Below are positions 8,105-16,401 of a stretch of DNA of 37,219 bases, in pieces. How positions within the stretch are numbered: position 1 is the first letter of the stretch; each line of letters begins with the position of its first letter. Below the pieces are notes generated by a model. It did no database searches. It saw only the letters and a list, made by a program, of their open reading frames with translations, and was not told the origin of the DNA. The DNA is from JBIOWF01 sp044868295 (GTDB taxonomy: Bacteria > Actinomycetota > Actinomycetes > Streptosporangiales > Streptosporangiaceae), in contig JBIOWF010000153.1 in NCBI GenBank assembly GCA_044868295.1, positions 1-37,219 on the forward strand, in the 5' to 3' direction. The position numbers and the translations under genes are program-made.

Positions 8105-8407
8105 GCGCCCAGTTTCGCAGGTGCGCATACCGGACATGACCAGGGGGCTGCATTACAGTAATAACCCGTTGGCCACCCCGCTCCTTACGCGTCAATTGAA
8201 CCCGAGAAGGCTCCAGGGTGGCCGAAGCCGTACCGCGAACAGCTGTGGAAAAGGCTGCGAAGGGCATGGCGATGCACCGACCGTGGCACAAGTGAGCACG
8301 TGACGAGGGAAGTCATCGCCGCCGAGGCAGCCGAGCCGTACGTTCCGAGCTCGCCAGTTGTCGGCCGGCAGTGTCGGTCAGTAGATGGTCAATAGATAAG
8401 GAGCCCC
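8105..8407 (+). other. Intergenic region between rpiB and def with possible leader ORFs
   Basis: This 303-bp divergent gap should carry the promoters of rpiB and def. A possible promoter reads TTGGCC (8169-8174), 17 nt, TCAATT (8192-8197), just upstream of a 25-codon ORF at 8218. A second short frame, GTG 8300 to TAG 8395 (31 residues, no good ribosome binding site), ends 12 nt before the def ATG. def itself has a clear AAGGAG at 8398-8403. Confidence 0.4.
8218..8295 (+). CDS. Candidate 25-residue micro-ORF upstream of def
   Basis: GTG 8218 is preceded by GAGAAGG at 8204-8210 with a 7-nt spacer, a good ribosome binding site. It encodes a short basic peptide starting MAEAVPRTAVEKAAKGMAM and ending in a Trp-His-Lys segment. 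It lies between a plausible promoter and the def gene on the same strand, so it could be a leader peptide or an independent micro-protein. I do not recognise it, and chance cannot be excluded at this length. Confidence 0.33.
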   Translation: MAEAVPRTAVEKAAKGMAMHRPWHK

Positions 8408-8896
8408 ATGCGCGAGATCCGTTATGTCGGCGATCCGGTGCTGCGCACGCCCGCCGAACCGGTCACGGATTTCGACAGGGAGTTACGCCGCCTCATCGAC
8501 GAGATGTTCTCGGTGATGTACATGGCGGACGGCGTCGGCCTGGCCGGTCCGCAGATCGGCGTCGCCCGGCGGCTGTTCGTCTACGACATCAGCAACCGCA
8601 AGGGTCATGTCGTCAACCCGGAGCTCACGATCGACGACACGGATGAGGTCGTCGAGGAGGAGGGCTGCCTGTCGGTGCCGAGCCGGGAGACCGGCAGGCC
8701 GCTGTACGCGCCGACCGCGCGGGCGGCCGGAGTGACGCTCCGCGGCCTCGACCGGCTCGGCCGGCCCGTCACGGTCAAGGCGAGGGGCATGCTGGCCCGA
8801 TGCTTCCAGCACGAGTTCGACCACCTGAACGGCATGCTGTACGTCGACAGGCTGGCCAAGGAGCAGCGCAGGAAGATCCTCCTGGAGACTCCCTGA
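8408..8896 (+). CDS. def: Peptide deformylase
   Basis: Def removes the N-formyl group from new proteins using a metal ion. All three family motifs are present in this 162-residue protein: GVGLAGPQIG at residues 42-51, EEGCLSVP at 84-91 (metal ligand Cys87), and QHEFDHLNG at 134-142 (His135, His139, catalytic Glu136). The ATG at 8408 follows AAGGAG with a 4-nt spacer. No fmt gene is adjacent, so this is probably one of several deformylases, as is common in actinomycetes. Confidence 0.96.
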   Translation: MREIRYVGDPVLRTPAEPVTDFDRELRRLIDEMFSVMYMADGVGLAGPQIGVARRLFVYDISNRKGHVVNPELTIDDTDEVVEEEGCLSVPSRETGRPLYAPTARAAGVTLRGLDRLGRPVTVKARGMLARCFQHEFDHLNGMLYVDRLAKEQRRKILLETP

Positions 8897-8917
8897 CGCC
8901 CCTCCCACCCGAATCCG

Positions 8918-8938
8918 CGCGAACCCGTGGTGTTCGCG
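8918..8938. terminator. Hairpin between convergent def and aldehyde dehydrogenase genes
   Basis: CGCGAAC (8918-8924) pairs with GTTCGCG (8932-8938) across a 7-nt loop in the 46-bp gap between two converging genes, so it may end both transcripts. Confidence 0.55.
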
Positions 8939-8942
8939 GGCG

Positions 8943-10349
<1,407 letters not shown>

Positions 10350-10419
10350 GGACCTCATCCTCGCGCGAGAAACGCCAGATGGCGAGCGTTGCCGTCCGAC
10401 CGGTCCTAGATCATCCTTA

Positions 10420-11040
10420 TCAGGTGAAGATCGGCTGTCGGGTGCGGGAGCGCTTGAGCTCGAAGAACCCGTCCGTTCCCGCGACAAGCAGGACGCCGTC
10501 CCACAGCCGGCCGGCCGCCTCGCCGCGCGGGATGGGGGAGACCACGGGGCCGAAGAACGCGACCCCCTCGACGGAGATGACGGGCGTGCCGACCTCCTGC
10601 CCGACCAGGTCGATGCCCTCGTTGTGCGAGAGCCGTACGGCGTCGTCGAACTCCTCGGAGTCGAGAGCGTCGGCCACGGCGGGGTCGAGCCCGGCGGCCC
10701 GCAGGGCCTCCTCGATCGTCTCCCTCAGCGTGTCGAGCGTCTTGAGCCGGCCCTGGTCGTGGAATCGGGTGCCGAGTTCGGTGTAGAGGTCGCCGAGGAC
10801 CTGGTCACCGTACTTCTGGGCCGCCGCCGCCACCACGCGGACGGGGCCGATCGCCTTCCTGATCAGCTCCCTGTACTGCTCCGGCACGTCCTTGTCCTCG
10901 TTGAGCACGGCCAGGCTCATGATGTGCCAGCGGGTCTCCACGGGGCGGACCTTCTCGACCTCCCGAATCCAGCGCGAGGTTATCCACGCCCACGGGCAAA
11001 AGGGGTCAAACCAGAAATCAACGATCTTTACCTCGGACAT
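10420..11040 (-). CDS. DsbA-fold protein of the Rv2466c (mycothiol-dependent nitroreductase) family
   Basis: The 206-residue protein opens with VDFWFDPFCPWAWITSRWI, the thioredoxin-fold active site followed by the family's conserved helix, and ends with a cis-Pro loop segment EVGTPVISVEG. As I recall, M. tuberculosis Rv2466c has a Cys-Pro-Trp-Cys centre and is reduced by mycothiol/mycoredoxin. Here the fourth residue is Ala (Cys15-Pro-Trp-Ala18), so any redox cycle would have to use a single thiol. ATG 11040 has GAGAGG 6 nt upstream. It is divergent from pepN. The family is clear; the activity is inferred. Confidence 0.87.
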   Translation of the reverse strand: MSEVKIVDFWFDPFCPWAWITSRWIREVEKVRPVETRWHIMSLAVLNEDKDVPEQYRELIRKAIGPVRVVAAAAQKYGDQVLGDLYTELGTRFHDQGRLKTLDTLRETIEEALRAAGLDPAVADALDSEEFDDAVRLSHNEGIDLVGQEVGTPVISVEGVAFFGPVVSPIPRGEAAGRLWDGVLLVAGTDGFFELKRSRTRQPIFT

Positions 11041-11207
11041 GAATGGCCTCTCGCGAAGGGAATGTGGTTCCATCGGTCGGCAACTAAAGTCAAGGTTCCT
11101 TCTATTCCAGGTAGGGGGAATCTAGAGTGCGTTTCGCCTGTCAAGCGTGGCAGGATTCAGGGAACCCGGCCGCGATGGTGCGCTGGGGCGTGTGATGAGG
11201 AGCGGAT

Positions 11208-13772
11208 GTGGCAGGCAATCTGACCCGTGACGAGGCCCGGGAACGCGCCCGGCTGCTTACCGTCCAGTCCTATGCGGTCGATCTCGACCTCACCGAGGGC
11301 TCGGAGCGGTTCGAGACGGTCACGACGGTCCACTTCACCTGCACCCGGCCAGGGGCGGACACCTTCATCGACCTGCACGGCGCACACGTCCGCAAGGCCG
11401 TCCTGAACGGAACCGCCCTCGACGTCAAGAGCTACGACGCCGACAAGGGCCGCCTCCCCCTGCCCGGCCTGGCCGAGCACAACGAGCTGCGGATCGACGC
11501 CGACGCCACCTTCATGCGCACCGGCGAGGGACTGCACCGGTTCGTCGATCCGGTGGACCAGAAGGTCTACCTGCACAGCCAGTTCGAGACGGCCGACGCG
11601 CACCGGATGTACGCCTGCTTCGACCAGCCCGACCTCAAGGCGACCTTCGAGCTGACCGTGCTCGCGCCCGCCGACTGGCAGGTCGTCTCCAACGCCGCCC
11701 CGGACGAGGTCCAGGAGTTGGAGGAGCACAGGGGGAAGCATGGCACGCTCCAGGCGTCCAAGCGGTGGCACTTCCCCGCGACGCCGGTCATGTCGACGTA
11801 CATCACGGCTCTCGTCGCCGGGCCGTACGCGGTGGTGCGCGACGAGCATGACGGGATCCCGCTCGGCCTCTACGTGCGTCAGTCCCTGGCCGGGCACCTC
11901 GACGCGGACAACCTTTTCGAGGTCACCAAGCAGGGCTTCGACTTCTTCCACCGCGTCTTCGGCCTGCGCTACCCGTTCGGCAAGTACGACCAGCTGTTCG
12001 TGCCGGAGTTCAACGCGGGCGCCATGGAGAACGCGGGCTGCGTGACGTTCCTGGAGGACTACGTCTTCCGGTCGCGCGTCACCGACGCCATGGTCGAGCG
12101 CCGGGCCGAGACGATCCTGCACGAGATGGCCCACATGTGGTTCGGCGACCTCGTCACCATGCGCTGGTGGGACGACCTGTGGCTGAACGAGTCCTTCGCG
12201 ACGTACATGTCGGTGCTCTGCCAGGCCGAGGCGACCCGCTGGGGCCAGGGCGCGTGGACCACGTTCGCCAACGTCGAGAAGGCCTGGGCGTGCCGCCAGG
12301 ACCAGCTCCCCTCGACCCACCCGATCGCCGCGGACATCCCGGACATGCAGGCCGTCGAGGTCAACTTCGACGGCATCACGTACGCCAAGGGCGCTTCCGT
12401 GCTCAAGCAGCTCGTCGCCTACGTCGGCCTGGACAACTTCCTCGCCGGCGTCCGCGACTACTTCAACGAGCACGCCTGGGGCAACACCACCCTGCAGGAC
12501 CTGCTGTCGGCGCTGGAGCGGACCTCCGGCCGCGACCTGTCGTCCTGGTCGAAGGAGTGGCTGGAGACCTCCTGGGTCAACACGCTCCGTCCGTCCTTCA
12601 CGACCGACCCGGACGGCCGGTTCCTCACGTTCGACGTGCTGCAGGAGGCTCCGGCGGAATACCCGACCCTCCGCTCGCACCGCGTCGCGATCGGCCTGTA
12701 CTCCCTGGTCGACGGTGTGCTGACCCGGACCAAGCGGGTGGAGCTCGACGTCGTGGGCGGCCGCACGCCCGTGGCGGAGTTGGTCGGCGAGACCCAGCCC
12801 GACCTGGTGCTGGTCAACGACGACGACCTGACCTACGCGAAGATCCGGCTCGACCCGAGGTCGCTGGAGACGCTCGTCAACGGCGGCATCGCGGCGTTCA
12901 AGGACTCCCTGCCCCGCGCCCTGTGCTGGTCGGCGGCCTGGGACATGACCCGCGACGCCGAGATGGCCACCCGGGACTATGTGAAGCTGGTCGTCTCGGG
13001 CATCGACTCGGTGAAGGACATCACGGTCGTGCAGACCGTGCTGCGCCAGGCCCGCCTGGCCGTTCAGCAGTACGCCGACCCGGCCTGGCGGGCGACCGGT
13101 CTCGCCCAGCTGGCCGACGCGCTGCGCCGCCTGGTCGGAGCGGCCGAGCCCGGGTCGGACCACCAGCTGGCCTACGTCAACGCGTTCACCGCGGTCGCCG
13201 GCTCGACCGAGGACCTGGCGTTCGTCAAGGGAATCCTCGACGGGACCGGAGTGCTCGAGGGCCTCGCGGTGGACACCGACCTGCGCTGGACGCTCACCCA
13301 CTGCCTCGTCTCGGGCGAGGTCCTCGGCGCGGCGGACATCGACGCCGAGCTCGCCCGGGACGCCACGGCCACCGGCGAGCGCTCCGCCGCACTGAGCCGC
13401 GCCACGATCCCGACCGCGCAGGGCAAGGCCGACACCTGGGCCGCGATCATCGGCGGCAAGCTGAGCGGCGCCCTGCTGCGCTCGACGATCCTCGGCTTCA
13501 TGGACCCGGGGCATGTCGAGCTGCTCGACCCCTACGGCGAGAAATACTTCGACGAGGTCGGCCGCATCTGGAAGACATGGACGTCCGACAGCGCGCAGAA
13601 CTTCGCGATCGGCTGCTACCCGGCGCTGCTGATCAGGCCGGAGACCGTGGCGCGGACGCAGGAGTACATCGACCAGGCTCAGCCCCCGCACGCGCTGCGG
13701 CGGCTGCTGCTGGAGGGCGCGGACGGCATCAGCCGGGCGCTGCGCGCGCAGGCGAAGGACGCGTCCGCCTGA
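11208..13772 (+). CDS. pepN: Aminopeptidase N (M1 family)
   Basis: PepN removes N-terminal residues from peptides in the cytosol. The 854-residue protein has the exopeptidase motif GAMEN at residues 271-275, the zinc site HEMAH at 305-309 and the downstream ligand in WLNESFA (Glu328), followed by the long helical ERAP1-type C-terminal domain. GTG 11208 is preceded by GAGGAGCGG at about 11197-11205, a good ribosome binding site. The length matches actinobacterial PepN. It is followed by a strong terminator and is probably monocistronic. Confidence 0.96.
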   Translation: MAGNLTRDEARERARLLTVQSYAVDLDLTEGSERFETVTTVHFTCTRPGADTFIDLHGAHVRKAVLNGTALDVKSYDADKGRLPLPGLAEHNELRIDADATFMRTGEGLHRFVDPVDQKVYLHSQFETADAHRMYACFDQPDLKATFELTVLAPADWQVVSNAAPDEVQELEEHRGKHGTLQASKRWHFPATPVMSTYITALVAGPYAVVRDEHDGIPLGLYVRQSLAGHLDADNLFEVTKQGFDFFHRVFGLRYPFGKYDQLFVPEFNAGAMENAGCVTFLEDYVFRSRVTDAMVERRAETILHEMAHMWFGDLVTMRWWDDLWLNESFATYMSVLCQAEATRWGQGAWTTFANVEKAWACRQDQLPSTHPIAADIPDMQAVEVNFDGITYAKGASVLKQLVAYVGLDNFLAGVRDYFNEHAWGNTTLQDLLSALERTSGRDLSSWSKEWLETSWVNTLRPSFTTDPDGRFLTFDVLQEAPAEYPTLRSHRVAIGLYSLVDGVLTRTKRVELDVVGGRTPVAELVGETQPDLVLVNDDDLTYAKIRLDPRSLETLVNGGIAAFKDSLPRALCWSAAWDMTRDAEMATRDYVKLVVSGIDSVKDITVVQTVLRQARLAVQQYADPAWRATGLAQLADALRRLVGAAEPGSDHQLAYVNAFTAVAGSTEDLAFVKGILDGTGVLEGLAVDTDLRWTLTHCLVSGEVLGAADIDAELARDATATGERSAALSRATIPTAQGKADTWAAIIGGKLSGALLRSTILGFMDPGHVELLDPYGEKYFDEVGRIWKTWTSDSAQNFAIGCYPALLIRPETVARTQEYIDQAQPPHALRRLLLEGADGISRALRAQAKDASA

Positions 13773-13789
13773 TCGCGTTCTGATCACCT

Positions 13790-13821
13790 CGAAAGGCTCC
13801 GGCTCCCGCCGGGGCCTTTCG
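13790..13821 (+). terminator. pepN terminator
   Basis: CGAAAGGC (13790-13797) pairs with GCCTTTCG (13814-13821), and an inner CCGG pairs with CCGG. The hairpin begins 17 nt after the pepN stop. Confidence 0.8.
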
Positions 13822-14025
13822 CGTCTGTACGGCACGCATCCGACGTGCGCCCATGCCCATCGCGACCCCGTTCACGGTGTACGCCCTGGATGGGGCGGGC
13901 AACGGGTGAAAGCGTCGCGCAAGGCCGGTGCAAGGCCTAGGGGGTGGTATGGCGGTCCAGAGCCATTTACAGTGCGCCGGCCCAGGGCTACCGCGCGCGC
14001 TGGCCCCTTCGCGCAGGAGGCCCCC

Positions 14026-14175
14026 ATGGTCGGTTATGTCCTCAGCGTCGTCATTCCGGTGACGCTCGCCATCGTCGTCGTCTCGCTGTACAACGGGCTG
14101 GTCCGCGGGCGGAACAACGCGGACAACGCGTGGGCCCAGGTCGACGTGCAGCTCAAGCGCCGCTACGACCTGTGA
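14026..14175 (+). pseudogene. LemA family protein, truncated after 49 codons
   Basis: ATG 14026 has an excellent AGGAGG 5 nt upstream. The product starts with one membrane helix (VLSVVIPVTLAIVVVSLYNG) and then has the LemA signature NADNAWAQVDVQLKRRYDL. In intact LemA proteins the next residues are IPNLVETVKGY and about 130 more; here a TGA follows Leu49 directly. No continuation of LemA was seen in any frame downstream, so this is a truncation rather than a single frameshift. The following sequence contains decayed tandem repeats, consistent with local rearrangement. The stub could still be translated as a single-pass membrane peptide. Confidence 0.75.
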
Positions 14176-14327
14176 ACGTCGTAGGCCACAAGGTGACCGA
14201 AGAGGACGGCTTTCCGCTGGCCGGGCTGCCCAGCCTGTTCTCCGCCGTGGCCGCGTCACCACTCCACCCGGCGACCTTGCTCGCCGACGTGTCGGCCCAT
14301 CTGGTGACCCTGCTCAGCGGTCAGTGA
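14172..14327 (+). CDS. Orphan 51-codon ORF coupled to the lemA stub
   Basis: GTG 14172 overlaps the TGA of the lemA stub (GTGA), the same coupling used by real gene pairs in this window. The predicted peptide starts MNVVGHKVTEEDGFPLAGLP and ends with an amphipathic stretch LLADVSAHLVTLLSGQ. The coding end lies in the first copy of a 59-bp repeat, and copies three and four could encode similar ends (for example SAHLVT before a stop). I do not recognise it; it may be the tail of a lost gene that became joined to lemA. Confidence 0.3.
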   Translation: MNVVGHKVTEEDGFPLAGLPSLFSAVAASPLHPATLLADVSAHLVTLLSGQ

Positions 14328-14515
14328 TCGAGCATGGCCTGCCGACGTGTGCGCGCACCTCGTTGACCGTGCGTCAGCAGCGCCTGACGCGCGTGGCCGG
14401 CCGACGCGCCGGCTATCTCGTGGCCCTGCTCAGCGGTCTGTGATGGGGGCATGACCGGACCGACGTGTCCGCCCATCTCGTAACCCGTCAGTGACGCGTC
14501 GCGGCGTGGTCGGCG
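14284..14515 (+). repeat. Decayed tandem repeat, about four copies of 59 bp
   Basis: CCGACG recurs at 14284, 14342, 14401 and 14460, spacings of 58, 59 and 59 bp. Around it the copies share CGACGTGTCGGCCCATCTGG, CCCTGCTCAGCGGTCAGTGA and a GCATG segment with substitutions and small deletions; copies one and three are the most alike, copy two is the most degraded and copy four has lost about 10 bp. The last copy overlaps the 3' end of the DUF5130 gene on the other strand. The repeats fill nearly all of the gap between the lemA stub and that gene. Confidence 0.7.
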
Positions 14516-14850
14516 AGTGTGCCGATTCCGCCGATCAGGCCTCCGACGAGGTCGCCGGCGCTGAACGAGGTCGCCATCGACATGCCCGCCAGGCGGCATT
14601 CCCCGTCCGGCAGCAGGTTCCGTGCCCGCTCCCCCGTCACGATCTCCACACCACGCCCGTGCGGGTCCACGAGGACCAGCACGGCCTGCGGAGACTCCTC
14701 GCCCAACGCGGCGTGCAGCCGTTCGGCGAAGTGCCGCCGGGGCCCGATGGGCCGTCCGACGTAGACGGCGAAACGCAGGCCGGTCCGGCGTTCGGCCAGA
14801 CTCAGGGCCGACCGGACATCATCGGCCTGCACGGGGTTCAGCGTTATCAC
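14488..14850 (-). CDS. DUF5130 / TPM-domain-like protein
   Basis: The 120-residue protein has the alpha/beta layout of TPM-like proteins: RRTGLRFAVYVG, a helix with HFAERLHAALG, then QAVLVLVDPHGRGVEIVTG, a conserved strand-turn-strand, and a Gly-rich end GDLVGGLIGGIG. Such proteins are widespread in actinobacteria and of unknown function, often near membrane and LemA genes, which fits the lemA stub next door. The start is GTG 14850. Its C-terminal codons lie within the last copy of a 59-bp repeat, and its start region is partly duplicated about 64 bp upstream. Confidence 0.78.
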   Translation of the reverse strand: MITLNPVQADDVRSALSLAERRTGLRFAVYVGRPIGPRRHFAERLHAALGEESPQAVLVLVDPHGRGVEIVTGERARNLLPDGECRLAGMSMATSFSAGDLVGGLIGGIGTLADHAATRH

Positions 14851-14930
14851 GGCTACTCACCGCCCCTCAAGGCCCGCCAACGCGGGCGCCGGGCTCGGAG
14901 TTCAGCGTTCTCACGGCTCTCACCACCCCG
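14836..14930. repeat. Direct repeat copying the DUF5130 start region
   Basis: The plus-strand segment GTTCAGCGTTATCACGGCTA continuing to 14866 recurs at 14900-14930 with two mismatches and one gap. On the minus strand the first unit is the DUF5130 start (GTGATAACGCTGAAC); the second gives GTGAGAACGCTGAAC followed by only 15 codons. It also contains the stop of the upstream membrane-protein gene. Confidence 0.65.
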
Positions 14931-15213
14931 CCGAGGCACCGCCGATGCGCGTGCCGGGTTCGGAGGTCTCCGCCATACGCCGCCAGTCCACGTCGGGCGT
15001 GACGTCCCAGTTCGCACGGCGCCCGGTCAGCACCAGGCAGGCCTCGCCGACACCGTGCTCGCTGCCGAAGGGGCCGCCGAGCCACACCACCCCGTCGGAG
15101 CCGGCCGGGCTCCTGGTGGACCGCCCAGGCGCGAGCACAAGCAGGGCGATCAGCAGGAAAACGCCGCCCGACACCCCGACGAGGAACGCGAGAATCTCGA
15201 TCGCGTTGTCCAC
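14920..15213 (-). CDS. Small single-pass membrane protein, 97 residues
   Basis: The protein starts with a membrane helix (ILAFLVGVSGGVFLLIALLV, about residues 6-25) followed by a polar region with GVVWLGGP, a short Gly-rich turn, EACLVLTGRRANWDVTP and a C-terminus GGASAGW. I do not recognise a named family, though the pattern looks conserved rather than random. GTG 15213 is supported by a convincing promoter whose -10 box ends 6 nt before it; the open frame extends to 15372, but that part lies upstream of the promoter. It precedes the DUF5130 gene on the same strand and may form an operon with it. Confidence 0.7.
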   Translation of the reverse strand: MDNAIEILAFLVGVSGGVFLLIALLVLAPGRSTRSPAGSDGVVWLGGPFGSEHGVGEACLVLTGRRANWDVTPDVDWRRMAETSEPGTRIGGASAGW

Positions 15214-15219
15214 ACAATC

Positions 15220-15248
15220 AACGTAACTCCGCTGTGCGGACCAGTCGA
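15220..15248 (-). promoter_or_regulatory. Leaderless promoter of the small membrane protein gene
   Basis: On the minus strand, TCGACT (15248-15243), a 17-nt spacer and TACGTT (15225-15220) end 6 nt before GTG 15213. Both boxes and the spacing fit the housekeeping sigma factor. Confidence 0.6.
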
Positions 15249-15499
15249 GACCGGGTCGTCTCGCCACCGGCCGGGGCAGGTGGCACGTACGGCGAATCTC
15301 GACGGGGGACAGTTCCCGGGTTCGGACGGCCACCGCCTGCGCAAGGGCGGTAAGATCGTGACTGTGCGCCACACTACTGAAGAGTAGGCCCGGAGATATC
15401 TAGAGAAGATACCCACCATTGGGCCATACGAATCGGCTTAAGCAGGCCACAAAAGTATGAACTACGCAACACTAGGCACCAGCCGAGTGCTCAACTACC

Positions 15500-16330
15500 G
15501 TGAGTGATGTGGATACCGGTCTAGCGCCAGAAGATGGTCACGATACGTCACCGATCTGGGTGAGTGACCACTCGTCGGAGCGATCCTCGACGCGAACTGA
15601 CGCACCAGCGTCTACCTACGCGCCCGTAGAGCGCGCATCTCTCAGGAGCCTGCTCCAGCAGCCCCAATACTGGCATCTGCGCCGCCGCGCGCTGATCGCC
15701 GCGGCCACGGGCCTGGTGACGGGCATCCTGCTCGGCAGTTGGCGGATCGGCCTGACGATGGCCATCGTCGCGGCCGTCGCGGATGCCGTCTATCGCTCCA
15801 AGACCGTGTCGTCGGTGCCCGCGTGGCGGCGCCCGTCCGCGGCGGAGCGGCGCACCGAGGCACAGCTCAAAAAGCTGGAGCGAGGTGGCTACAAAACCCT
15901 GCACGCCCGCGCCATCCCCAACAGCGAGGCCCAGATCGATCACCTGGTCATCGGGCCGACCGGCGTTTACGCGGTGGACTCCGAGAAATGGGACAGGCGC
16001 CTTCCGGTCCGGGTGCAGTCGCACCGCAAGCTGTTCCACGGACCGTTCAACCAGAAGCCACGCCTCGACGAGGCTCGCTGGGAGGCCGCCCAGGCGAGCG
16101 AGCTGATCACCAAGGCGCTCAGCCGCGAGGTCTCCGTCGTCCCGTCACTGGCGATCTACGGCCCCGCGATCCCATGGCGGATCCTCAACGTCCGGGAGGT
16201 CGACGTCTTCTCCGGCAGCCTGGTCCGCAAGTGGATCACCAAGCGGGAGAAGTCCCTGACCACCGCGGAGATCGACTCCATCTACCGGGCCGCGGAACGG
16301 GTCCTGCCGGCCCGCTACCCCGAATCCTGA
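15500..16330 (+). CDS. NERD-domain membrane protein
   Basis: The 276-residue protein has a polar N-terminus, two adjacent hydrophobic segments (about residues 64-98, ALIAAATGLVTGILLGSW then LTMAIVAAVADAV), and a NERD (nuclease-related) domain from about residue 112. That domain shows LKKLERGGYKTLHARAIPNS, QIDHLVIGPTGVYAVDSEKW and a basic helix, the usual E-x-Q-I-D-H core of the domain, with the Glu in NSEAQIDHL. NERD domains resemble endonucleases; membrane-linked forms are common in actinomycetes with no proven role. GTG 15500 is chosen from the frame; no clear ribosome binding site was found. It stands divergent from the small membrane protein gene. Confidence 0.82.
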   Translation: MSDVDTGLAPEDGHDTSPIWVSDHSSERSSTRTDAPASTYAPVERASLRSLLQQPQYWHLRRRALIAAATGLVTGILLGSWRIGLTMAIVAAVADAVYRSKTVSSVPAWRRPSAAERRTEAQLKKLERGGYKTLHARAIPNSEAQIDHLVIGPTGVYAVDSEKWDRRLPVRVQSHRKLFHGPFNQKPRLDEARWEAAQASELITKALSREVSVVPSLAIYGPAIPWRILNVREVDVFSGSLVRKWITKREKSLTTAEIDSIYRAAERVLPARYPES

Positions 16331-16368
16331 GGGCCGTCCCAGTCATCCGAGCGCGGGCCGTACCATTT

Positions 16369-16385
16369 GAAGACTCGTAGTCTTC
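16369..16385 (+). promoter_or_regulatory. 17-bp palindrome just upstream of the ilvD ribosome binding site
   Basis: GAAGACT, CGT, AGTCTTC form a perfect inverted repeat ending 4 nt before GGGAG (16390-16394), which serves the ATG at 16402. TAGTCT inside it also fits a -10 box. It could be an operator or an mRNA hairpin affecting initiation. Confidence 0.45.
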
Positions 16386-16401
16386 TGATGGGAGTCTGGC
16401 C

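Noticed and set aside
11157..13835. 892-codon minus-strand frame opposite pepN
   Set aside because: It mirrors the full length of pepN and has typical high-GC antisense composition without domains.
14283..14515. The 59-bp repeats as a CRISPR array
   Set aside because: Units are contiguous and degenerate with no unique spacers, and no cas genes are present.
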